NCBI GenBank assembly: GCA_003248755.1
Contig: QFQW01000050.1
Location: forward strand, 1-26,002
DNA: 26,002 bases
From: Chryseobacterium sp.
Lineage (GTDB): Bacteria > Bacteroidota > Bacteroidia > Flavobacteriales > Weeksellaceae
Reading direction: 5' to 3'
How positions within the stretch are numbered: position 1 is the first letter of the stretch; each line of letters starts with the position of its first letter. The notes below the pieces were generated by a model. The model was not told the DNA's origin. It did no database searches and saw nothing but the letters and a program-made list of their open reading frames with translations. Both the position numbers and the translations under genes were made by a program. This document shows, one piece after another, positions 17,501 to 24,495 of this stretch.

Positions 17501-19169
17501 TACAAAAGGTGAAGCCGATACCTTGAGAAAAGCAATGGGTAAAAAGCAAATTGATGTTCTTAATAAGATGTATCCGAAATTCATTGAGGGAGGAAGAAAA
17601 AACAACCTCAACGAAGAAAGATTAGAGAAAATATGGAATGACTGGAAAGCTTTTGCGGAATATGCATTCAACAAGTCCCACTCTACCTGCTATGCTTGGA
17701 TTGCTTATCAAACTGCTTATCTGAAAGCCAATTATCCGGCTGAATATATGGCGAGCGTAATGAGTAATAACATCAACAATACTGCTTCTATTACTATGTT
17801 TATGGAAGACTGCAAAGCGATTGGCGTAGATGTTTTGGGGCCTGATGTCAATGAATCTCAATATAAATTCTCTGTAAATGAGAAAGGACAGATTCGTTTT
17901 GGATTAGGTGCAATCAAAGGAATTGGTGAAGGTCCGAGTGAGGCTATTACATTAATTAGACAAAACGGAAGATTCAAAAACATCTACGATTTTTTTGAAA
18001 GAGTTCCTTCTTCCCAAGTAAACAAAAGAGTTGCAGAAAGCTTAGTGACAGCAGGTGCTTTTGACGAATTAGACTCATATCACAGAGGACAATATTTTGA
18101 TATTGATCAAACAGGAAGAACCAACATAGAAAGACTGTCCCGATACGGACAGAGTTTCCAAGACAGTAAAAATGAGATGGACAATTCTCTATTCGCTGAT
18201 TTTGCGGAAGAAGTCCAAATCGAACAGCCTAAAATTCTACCTTGCGCCGAATGGCCGAATATGCATAAGTTGAATAAAGAAAAAGAAATCATTGGATTCT
18301 ATCTTTCTGCACATCCTCTGGATGAATTCAAATATCAATTTCAATTTATGCAAGGAGTTCTTTCAAAGAAAGCTGTTCTAGAAGAAAAGAGAGAAGACAT
18401 TCCTGTAATGGATGAAGCTGCGCCTATTTTAGAAGCAGACAACTCTCCTGATGATGAAGTTCCAGACATTGTCGTTTCCGATGATTCCGGACTTGAGGAC
18501 GAAATCATTGAAGAAGTCACTATAAAAGCAGAACCAAAAGGAAACTTTAATTTCTTGAATTTGGATGAAGTGGAAGCATTTAAAGATTTGGCTTTCCCTG
18601 TAAAAACGGCAGAGTTATTTGAAGAGAAAAAAAGCTGGAAAGATCGCCAAAACGAAAAAGATAATACCAAAGAATATACTGTTGCAGGATTAATAACAGA
18701 ATATCGTGTCGCCGATGGTTTCCGAAGTGGTGAAAAAGTAGCTTTCGTAATGTTAGAAGATTACACTGGCTCCTATTCTTTCCGTTTAGGCGATCGTGAT
18801 TATATGCGATTAAAGGATAAACTTGAAGTTCAGCGATTTGTCATTATGAAAATCAAATATTCTCAGGGAAAAGACGGACGTGTTTTTGTCAACGTGAATG
18901 AAGTTCTTGAATTGAAAGAAGCTTTTGACAGATTTGCTAAAAGCTTATCTATTGTAGTTCCATTAGATTCTCTACGAAAAACTGATATTGAATTTTTTCG
19001 AGAAAATATAATTCAGAATCAAGGCGACCAAAAGCTTAATTTCTTTATCAAGAATCCGGAAGATCAATCGGTTTTGGAAGTTGTAAGTATGTCACATCAT
19101 ATTAATATTAATGAAAATCTATTAGAAATGGTTCATCAAATAAATAATTATGAAGTTTTTCTGAATTAA
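14514..19169 (+). CDS. dnaE: DNA polymerase III subunit alpha with fused N-terminal 3'-5' exonuclease
   Basis: Replicative polymerase catalytic subunit of 1551 residues, about 390 longer than E. coli DnaE. Residues 1-180 form a DnaQ-like DEDDh exonuclease: Asp6 and Glu8 in FDTETTG, Asp105 in GHNVEFD, His169 and Asp174 in HNAAAD. This gives a built-in proofreading activity. Next comes a PHP domain starting near residue 250 with lost metal ligands (NNHSVFS, GIVDIGNMMG), so it is probably inactive, as in E. coli. The polymerase site is PDIDIDFDD with Asp697 and Asp699, followed by the fingers, the ADLIAMNALYRPGP segment and an HhH region. An acidic stretch (about 1287-1342) separates these from an OB-fold (YTVAGLITEY...) and a C-terminal tail. 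The start is the ATG at 14514, directly after an in-frame ATG-TAG. The exonuclease fusion is known in Flavobacteriia. Confidence 0.97.
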   Translation: MYLVFDTETTGLPKNFNAPLSDSDNWPRMVQIAWQIHDDNGNLIENQDYIIKPEGYDIPFNAARIHGITTKIANEEGRDLEEILIEFSKALENVRVVSGHNVEFDYNIVGAEFYRKNIKDNLQEKPKADTMILGTDYCKLEGGRSGKYKSPKLEELYEKLYGHKFDEAHNAAADVNATAQVFFEMMRIGVIPADVLKISATQLKDFQTAHPNPIKPFGIVIRRQVASFNNKKKQSDFGSIDEIDIGKYFHFNNHSVFSTLTATSNINDLIKKATEENFSAVGIVDIGNMMGAFKFVSAVEDTNSARNKKHKEYLTKKQEAEEKGEEFNEEEPNTDQLIPVVGCEFFISDRYEQKQFTKDDPDRRTQVVLLAKDFNGYKNLIKLSSIGFQKGFYFGVPRISRELISQYKEGLIALTSGINGDIPSTILNIGEQKGEELFQWWKEEFGDDFYVQIQNHKLPEEEHLNEVLLQLADKYNVKILAQNETFYTDKSDANIQDILGCIKDGEKLSTPIGKGFGKRKGLTTDEYYIKNQDELKETFLAYPDAFEAYEEFSAKFKPYTLKRDVLLPKFDIPEEFIDPEDDKDGGKRGEMAYLTYLTYEGANKRYKETGITPEIKERLDFELEVIANTGYPGYFLIVQDFCNEARNMGVWVGPGRGSAAGSAVAYCIGITNVDPIKYDLLFERFLNPERVSMPDIDIDFDDEGRDKIIKWVVEKYGQEQVAQIITYSVLGGKSAIKDAGRVLDVSIPETNMIAKLIPPSPGMNIAKALTKYDKLKPEDQQLVDEMKAILSDQNDSRFSVLDSAKKMEGCIRNTGIHACGVIITPEPVSNLVPITIAAKDADILVSQFDNSVAENAGLLKMDFLGLRTLTIIKDAVKLVKERHGIDINPDEIPLDDAKTYQLFKEGRTIGIFQYESPGMQKYMRELKPTVFADLIAMNALYRPGPIKYIPNFINRKHGTEEIIYDLPELEEYLEETYGITVYQEQVMLLSQKLANFTKGEADTLRKAMGKKQIDVLNKMYPKFIEGGRKNNLNEERLEKIWNDWKAFAEYAFNKSHSTCYAWIAYQTAYLKANYPAEYMASVMSNNINNTASITMFMEDCKAIGVDVLGPDVNESQYKFSVNEKGQIRFGLGAIKGIGEGPSEAITLIRQNGRFKNIYDFFERVPSSQVNKRVAESLVTAGAFDELDSYHRGQYFDIDQTGRTNIERLSRYGQSFQDSKNEMDNSLFADFAEEVQIEQPKILPCAEWPNMHKLNKEKEIIGFYLSAHPLDEFKYQFQFMQGVLSKKAVLEEKREDIPVMDEAAPILEADNSPDDEVPDIVVSDDSGLEDEIIEEVTIKAEPKGNFNFLNLDEVEAFKDLAFPVKTAELFEEKKSWKDRQNEKDNTKEYTVAGLITEYRVADGFRSGEKVAFVMLEDYTGSYSFRLGDRDYMRLKDKLEVQRFVIMKIKYSQGKDGRVFVNVNEVLELKEAFDRFAKSLSIVVPLDSLRKTDIEFFRENIIQNQGDQKLNFFIKNPEDQSVLEVVSMSHHININENLLEMVHQINNYEVFLN

Positions 19170-19242
19170 AAGCAATATAATATTCGATATGTTTTTTTAA
19201 AATTATCAGCAATAAAAATATTTATTTCATAAAAATAAAAAT

Positions 19243-19280
19243 AAAAAAATCTGTTTTTAAGATAAAAAACAGATTTTTTT
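19243..19280 (+). terminator. Intrinsic terminator after dnaE
   Basis: A 15-bp perfect stem, AAAAAATCTGTTTTT (19244-19258) with AAAAACAGATTTTTT (19265-19279), a six-base loop and a T-run. It is AT-rich but long, 74 bp past the dnaE stop codon. The remainder of the 244-bp gap is AT-rich and holds only the promoter of the next gene. Confidence 0.75.
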
Positions 19281-19380
19281 ATCGATTACACCTCAAACAA
19301 TAAATGAGTTAAAAACATAAAAAAAACAAATAACATAAATTATTTACACCAAAACATGTTTTTTATTAAACTATATTTAT

Positions 19381-19388
19381 TACATTTG
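19381..19388 (+). promoter_or_regulatory. -7 element of the first tandem T9SS cargo gene
   Basis: TACATTTG matches TAnnTTTG exactly and is 25 bp before the ATG at 19414. The region around -33 is T-rich (from 19357) without a clean TTTG. Confidence 0.5.
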
Positions 19389-19413
19389 TTTGATTAATAT
19401 AAATTAAATAATT

Positions 19414-20847
19414 ATGAAGAAAATTTTATTGTCGTGCTTTTTAGCATTTGGAATTGTAGCAAACGCACAATTTTCAGAAAACTTTGATGCAAGCACCTCA
19501 GCACCAGCTGGATGGTCAGTGATCAATGGTGGTGGAACATCAACTTTCATTTTTTCAGCCGGTTCACCTGGATCCGCATTATCTGCACCTAATGCGGCTC
19601 AAATTAATTACGATTCTGTTGCCCATGATGACTATTTGGTTACTCCCTCCATTACAGTAACTGCCGGAGTTAATGACAGATTAACATTTTTTGTTAAAAA
19701 TCAAGACCCGAACTATGTAGAAAACTATGATGTTAAAGTCTCTACTACTACTGCTACAGCAGCTGCATTTACTACGTTCTTAAAAACTAATGGTCCTGCT
19801 CCAAATGCATGGACACAAGTCGTTCTTGATTTAACACCATACTTAGGGCAAACCATCTATATTGGTTTCCATGCAACATCGACTGATAAATTCAGATTAT
19901 TATTTGACAATGTCGTAAATGATACTGCCCCAACTACAGCTCCTGATTGCGCAAGTCTATCGACTCCTGCTAACAATGCTACTGGCGTTGACAGCACAAA
20001 TACAACTCTTACATGGACAGCGCCTACTACCGGAGGTCCTGTGTCATATTATGAATTATATATGGATACAACGACTAACCCAACAACAAAAATTGGCACC
20101 TTCGTAAATCCAACAGCAACTTTTAGTACCACTAATAACAACGCTCTTTTATCAGGAACTAAATATTACTGGAGAATTGTTGCCGTTAATTCTGCAGGTT
20201 CTTCTACAGGTTGCAGTTCAATTTATAATTTTACTACAGCAACTATTGTGTCAAATGGTTGTACTAATGCCCCTAATGGTGCTTATGGCACACTTGTACC
20301 ATCAACCTGCAATGGAACAACCGCAGCAACACGTACCACCGCTTACGCTGGTGAATACTCTACTGTAACTGTGGTAGCAGGAAACACTTATAAATTTGAA
20401 ACATTACTTAAACCAAACTACTACATTACGATTGCTACAAATGCTACAACTCCTGTTGTATTAACACACGGTACAAACCCTGTTACTTACACACCAACAA
20501 CTTCGGGAACAATTAGATTTTACAGCCACACCGATGGAACATGTACTGGATTGACAAATTCTACTACTAGCCATACAAGAAGTGTTATTTGCATGGGTAC
20601 TTTAGCAGTATCAGATATAAACAAATCTGATATTTCAGTTTATCCTAATCCATTCAAAGATGTATTAAAAATCTCAGATGTTAAAGGTGTTAAATCAATT
20701 TCTGTAAATGATATGTCCGGAAGACAAGTTAAATCTCTTGCTCCATCAACAGAAATTAACCTTTCTAACCTTAAAGAAGGATTATACATTGTAAATCTTC
20801 AAATGGAAGACGGAAGTGTTAAATCTTTCAAAGCAATCAAAAAATAA
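19414..20847 (+). CDS. T9SS-exported adhesin-like protein (choice-of-anchor J, Fn3-like, type A sorting domain)
   Basis: Predicted surface or secreted protein of 477 residues with unknown ligand. The signal peptide is MKKILLSCFL...VANAQ. Residues about 20-170 resemble the cleaved-adhesin/choice-of-anchor-J jelly-roll domain (FSENFD...PAGW, DDYLVTPSI, YIGFHATSTDKFRLLFDNV). Residues about 180-275 look like a fibronectin type III domain (LSTPANNATGVD..LTWTAP, YYWRIVAVNSAG). A Thr-rich region with Cys follows, and residues 407-477 are the sorting domain (ISVYPNPFKD, ISVNDMSGRQV, LKEGLYIVNL). Composition is strongly Thr/Ala/Asn-rich, as usual for exported flavobacterial proteins. It has its own promoter element and terminator, and a second cargo gene follows. 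Confidence 0.88.
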   Translation: MKKILLSCFLAFGIVANAQFSENFDASTSAPAGWSVINGGGTSTFIFSAGSPGSALSAPNAAQINYDSVAHDDYLVTPSITVTAGVNDRLTFFVKNQDPNYVENYDVKVSTTTATAAAFTTFLKTNGPAPNAWTQVVLDLTPYLGQTIYIGFHATSTDKFRLLFDNVVNDTAPTTAPDCASLSTPANNATGVDSTNTTLTWTAPTTGGPVSYYELYMDTTTNPTTKIGTFVNPTATFSTTNNNALLSGTKYYWRIVAVNSAGSSTGCSSIYNFTTATIVSNGCTNAPNGAYGTLVPSTCNGTTAATRTTAYAGEYSTVTVVAGNTYKFETLLKPNYYITIATNATTPVVLTHGTNPVTYTPTTSGTIRFYSHTDGTCTGLTNSTTSHTRSVICMGTLAVSDINKSDISVYPNPFKDVLKISDVKGVKSISVNDMSGRQVKSLAPSTEINLSNLKEGLYIVNLQMEDGSVKSFKAIKK

Positions 20848-20869
20848 TTTATAAAATTCACAAATAAAG

Positions 20870-20895
20870 AGCCACTCAACCAGTGGCTTTTTTTA
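20870..20895 (+). terminator. Intrinsic terminator between the two tandem cargo genes
   Basis: Seven-bp stem AGCCACT (20870-20876) / AGTGGCT (20882-20888), loop CAACC, then seven T residues, 22 bp past the stop codon. Confidence 0.9.
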
Positions 20896-20956
20896 TTTCT
20901 GACAACATTAATTAATTTTTTATATCAATATAATTCTTTAATTTAAAAAAAAATCT

Positions 20957-20964
20957 TACATTCG
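20957..20964 (+). promoter_or_regulatory. Possible -7 element of the second tandem T9SS cargo gene
   Basis: TACATTCG matches TAnnTTTG at all but one position, 27 bp before the ATG at 20992, the same distance range as the upstream neighbour's element. Confidence 0.35.
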
Positions 20965-20991
20965 TATTAGTTTAAATATATTTATAGTATT

Positions 20992-22050
20992 ATGAAAAAA
21001 ATTCTACTTTTGGCAGGTTTAGTATCTGCAAATTTTTATTTCACACAGTCTATTATCAATGACAATTTTGAAAGCTTAACACTTGGTAATTTAGGAACGG
21101 ACATTACCGGGACAACACCGGGACAAGGCGGTTGGTATACTACTGCTGCGACTGCAGCAGCTAATTCTGCTGCGAGTAATTTTCAAGTTACAAACAATGA
21201 TGCTACGCATGGTAAAGTGTTATCTATACTAGGATCGGCTGGCGCAGCTGGAACAAAGCAGATCAACCAAAACAACAAACTGACATCGGTATGGGGGACT
21301 AGGACTCCTGGGAATGACGTTTTGCAATATGAATTTGATGTTTATAGTGGCGTAACAACCGCTTCTCAAAATACCGCTAGAGTTTATCTATGGGATGGTT
21401 CAGCAGCAAACCAATGTTTAATAGGGTTTGCTCTTAACATGGCTACAAAGCAACATACCCTTATTGCATATTCAGATCCTGCTGAAATAAATGGACAAAC
21501 AGGACAACAAATAGGCAACTGGGGTTACACTTTCAATACTGCTTTAGATGCAGATACTTGGTATAAAGTTGGTCTCGCTTGGGATTCTAATACTGGTGAA
21601 ATTGGCTATAAAATTATTAACGAAAAAACAGGACAGGTTGTATTAGATGAAATATTTCTAGGCGCTGCTGTTGGTGCAACACCAAATCTATCCAATATAC
21701 AGGTATTAGCTGTACCAAACACGACTGTTACTGTTAATACTGTTGCTGCCAATTTAATATTTGATAATATTAAATTAAAAGCCACCGATAGTATAGACTT
21801 ATTGGCAGTTAATGATGTTGCAAGTACCAAAACCAATATTGGAATCTATCCTAATCCGACAACAGACTTCTTAAAATTTGATACTACAGCAAAAATTGAT
21901 GCTATTCAAATCTATGACATCTCCGGAAAATCTGTAAATGCAAAACTGACAGATAAACAAGTAGATGTTAGAAATCTACAAAACGGTGTTTATTTAATTA
22001 AAATTACAACTGCAGAAGGTACTTCTTCTCAGAAATTCATAAAAAAATAA
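20992..22050 (+). CDS. T9SS-exported lectin-like protein with type A sorting domain
   Basis: Predicted secreted protein of 352 residues with unknown target. The signal peptide (MKKILLLAGLVSANFYFTQS) is followed by INDNFESLTLGNLGTDITG. A jelly-roll/concanavalin-like beta-sandwich then runs over about residues 20-270 (YEFDVYSG, ARVYLWDGSAANQCLIGFAL, DADTWYKVGLAWD, ANLIFDNIKLK). Residues 283-352 are the sorting domain (IGIYPNPTTDFLKF, IQIYDISGKSV, LQNGVYLIKI, QKFIKK). No catalytic residues are identifiable. It follows another T9SS cargo gene in tandem but has its own terminator and probably its own promoter; the two mature regions do not look like recent duplicates. Confidence 0.86.
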   Translation: MKKILLLAGLVSANFYFTQSIINDNFESLTLGNLGTDITGTTPGQGGWYTTAATAAANSAASNFQVTNNDATHGKVLSILGSAGAAGTKQINQNNKLTSVWGTRTPGNDVLQYEFDVYSGVTTASQNTARVYLWDGSAANQCLIGFALNMATKQHTLIAYSDPAEINGQTGQQIGNWGYTFNTALDADTWYKVGLAWDSNTGEIGYKIINEKTGQVVLDEIFLGAAVGATPNLSNIQVLAVPNTTVTVNTVAANLIFDNIKLKATDSIDLLAVNDVASTKTNIGIYPNPTTDFLKFDTTAKIDAIQIYDISGKSVNAKLTDKQVDVRNLQNGVYLIKITTAEGTSSQKFIKK

Positions 22051-22067
22051 TTCTTAAGAATTAAAAT

Positions 22068-22100
22068 AAAAAGCCCATTCATATTTGAGTGGGTTTTTTA
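22068..22100 (+). terminator. Intrinsic terminator after the second cargo gene
   Basis: Stem AAAAAGCCCATTC (22068-22080) with GAGTGGGTTTTTT, loop ATATTT, with G-T wobbles and a T-run; 17 bp past the stop codon. Confidence 0.85.
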
Positions 22101-22186
22101 TTTTCCACATTCATTACTACCAAGCAATCCTGATTGCCATATTTCATAACGTAAGCATTCTTACAATATTGATATTTAATTATTTT

Positions 22187-22220
22187 ACTAAAAAATAGTC
22201 CTGCAAAATTACAGGACTAT
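22187..22220 (-). terminator. Intrinsic terminator of the M13 peptidase gene
   Basis: Nine-bp arms ATAGTCCTG (22195-22203) and CAGGACTAT (22212-22220). On the minus strand the hairpin is followed by a T-run, 24 bp after the stop codon. Confidence 0.85.
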
Positions 22221-22244
22221 TAAATATATTTTGAATTGAATTTA

Positions 22245-24269
22245 TTACCAGATTTTAATTCTATCTTCTGGTTTTTTATATAATTTATCTCCTTCTTTAA
22301 CATCAAAAGCTTTATAGAAAGCCTCTGTGTTAACCAAAGGACCAAAACTTCTGAAAAATCCCGGAGAGTGTGGATCAGTCTTCACCTGATTACTAAGATA
22401 TTTTTCTGTGGATAACGTTCTCCAAACCGTCGCCCAGCTTAGAAAAAATCTTTGATCGGGTGTAAATCCATCAATCTTACCCGGATTACCTTTATCTTTA
22501 AGATACATTTGCAAAGCATCATAAGCAATGTTAACACCTCCTAAATCGGCTATGTTTTCCCCATTAGTAAAAGTTCCATTAACATGAACATCTTTTACAG
22601 GCTCATACGTATCATACTGTGCTGCTAAACTTTTTGTAGCTTTCTCAAAATTTGCTTTATCTTCTGCCGTCCACCAATCTGTTAAATTTCCATCGCCATC
22701 AAACTGCGCTCCACTATCATCAAAACCATGAGTCATTTCGTGTCCAATTACAGCGCCAATCCCGCCAAAATTGACTGCGGCATCAGCACTTGGATTAAAA
22801 AATGGTGGTTGAAGAATTGCGGCAGGAAAAACGATTTCATTATTTACCGGATTATAATAAGCATTCACAGTCTGTGGAGACATTCCCCACTCTGTCTTAT
22901 CTACCGGTTTTCCAATTTTTTCTAATTCTTTTCCATAATGCCAACTTTCTACATTTTTAAGGTTAGAGTACAATGTTCCTCCATCTTTTTCAGATTTCAG
23001 ATTTAATTTAGAGTAATCTTTCCATTTGTCCGGATAAGCAATCTTTACTGTAAATTTATTAAGCTTATCAAGCGCTTTTTGCTTAGTAACAGCAGACATC
23101 CATGTCAAGTTATTGATATGTACTCCAAAACTCTTTTTAAGGTAATCTATGTAAGTCAACATTTGAGCCTTAGCTTCGGGCGTAAAATATTTTTCGACAT
23201 ACACTTTTCCAAAAGCTTCTCCTAAAACACTGTTTATAAGAGATAATGCTCTTTTATTAAGCGCTCTTTGCTCTTGTTGTCCTTGAAGATATTTACTATA
23301 GAAACCAAATTTCAGATCATCCATTTTTTGATCGAGATAACCGGCACTTCCGGACGTCAAATGAAACTTAAGATAATCCTTAATCAAAGGAATGTTTTTC
23401 TCTGTTAAGAAAGTATCAAGATTTTTGTAGTAATTAAGTTCTCCGATAATAACTTTATCAGTTTTTACTCCTGCTTCGGCAAGGTATTTTGGAAGATCAA
23501 CATTTTTCACTAATGTTTTCAACTCTGTCAATGTCTTAGGATTGTACTGAAGATTTGCATCACGAATCTGCTCATTTGTCAAGAGAGTTTTCGCCATTTT
23601 CTTTTCAAAATCCACAATCTGTCCTGCAACAACATCAGCATTTTTGTACCCAATTTCTTTTAAAACTTGAGCTACATATTTTTTATATTCTGCAATAGTT
23701 TCGGTATTTTTTGGAGATTCTTTTTGATAATAATCTCTTCCTAAACCAAATGAGGCATCACCAAGATAGACGGCATTCATTTTAGAGTTTTTCAAATCTC
23801 CATCAACACCCCAACCATAGAAAGCATTCTCTCCATTTCTAGTAGCTTCAACAAGGTACTTCTGAAGATCTGCAACATTTTTAATTGCATCAATTTTTGC
23901 AAGGTCTGCTTTTATTGGATTAAGACCATCAGCATTACGCTTGTTCATATCCATGTAAGTTTCATAAAGGTCCTGAATTTTTTGACCTTCAGACCCTACA
24001 GCAAATTTTTCTTTCAAAATATTATCTAATAAACCCAGAGAGTTATTATCTGTTGTTTCTCTAAGTTGATTAAATGATCCCCAACTTGGTTTATCTGCAG
24101 GGATTTTTGCCGTCTTCATCCAAGTACCGTTTACATAGTTGTAAAAATCATCTTGGGGACGTACAGTGGTATCCATTAGATTAAGCTCAAGAACAGCTTG
24201 CTTGGACTGAGCAGAAACAATGTTAAGCATCGATGCAAGCATCAATGCTGTTAATGATATCTTCTTCAT
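22245..24269 (-). CDS. pepO: M13 family zinc metallopeptidase (neprilysin/PepO-like)
   Basis: Exported gluzincin oligopeptidase of 674 residues, full length for the family. A Sec signal peptide ends in IVSAQ, with no lipobox Cys, so it is probably periplasmic rather than lipid-anchored. The N-terminal M13 domain begins with DTTVRPQDDFYNYVNGTW. The catalytic half shows the substrate-binding NAYYNP motif, the zinc-binding HEMTH (His510, Glu511, His514) and the third ligand in ENIADLGG (Glu571, with Asp575), then the usual KIW C-terminus. It cleaves small peptides in known members; the physiological substrate here is unknown. It is a single-gene unit with its own terminator, convergent with the cargo gene at 20992 and divergent from the antiporter gene. 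Confidence 0.96.
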   Translation of the reverse strand: MKKISLTALMLASMLNIVSAQSKQAVLELNLMDTTVRPQDDFYNYVNGTWMKTAKIPADKPSWGSFNQLRETTDNNSLGLLDNILKEKFAVGSEGQKIQDLYETYMDMNKRNADGLNPIKADLAKIDAIKNVADLQKYLVEATRNGENAFYGWGVDGDLKNSKMNAVYLGDASFGLGRDYYQKESPKNTETIAEYKKYVAQVLKEIGYKNADVVAGQIVDFEKKMAKTLLTNEQIRDANLQYNPKTLTELKTLVKNVDLPKYLAEAGVKTDKVIIGELNYYKNLDTFLTEKNIPLIKDYLKFHLTSGSAGYLDQKMDDLKFGFYSKYLQGQQEQRALNKRALSLINSVLGEAFGKVYVEKYFTPEAKAQMLTYIDYLKKSFGVHINNLTWMSAVTKQKALDKLNKFTVKIAYPDKWKDYSKLNLKSEKDGGTLYSNLKNVESWHYGKELEKIGKPVDKTEWGMSPQTVNAYYNPVNNEIVFPAAILQPPFFNPSADAAVNFGGIGAVIGHEMTHGFDDSGAQFDGDGNLTDWWTAEDKANFEKATKSLAAQYDTYEPVKDVHVNGTFTNGENIADLGGVNIAYDALQMYLKDKGNPGKIDGFTPDQRFFLSWATVWRTLSTEKYLSNQVKTDPHSPGFFRSFGPLVNTEAFYKAFDVKEGDKLYKKPEDRIKIW

Positions 24270-24495
24270 TTTTGATAGTAATTTATATATAAGTATGTTT
24301 TAATAAGAATTCGTTACAAATTATAAATTTAAAAATATTAATTCATTTATTCTTCAATCGGTTAACCTTTAAGCCTTTAATATATTAATCAATTGAAACA
24401 GGAAACAATTTTTTAATAATTCGAAAACAATATTTAGGATTTTATTAATTAGAATAATATTTTTACATAATAAAACACGGTTAAATCATTCACAA

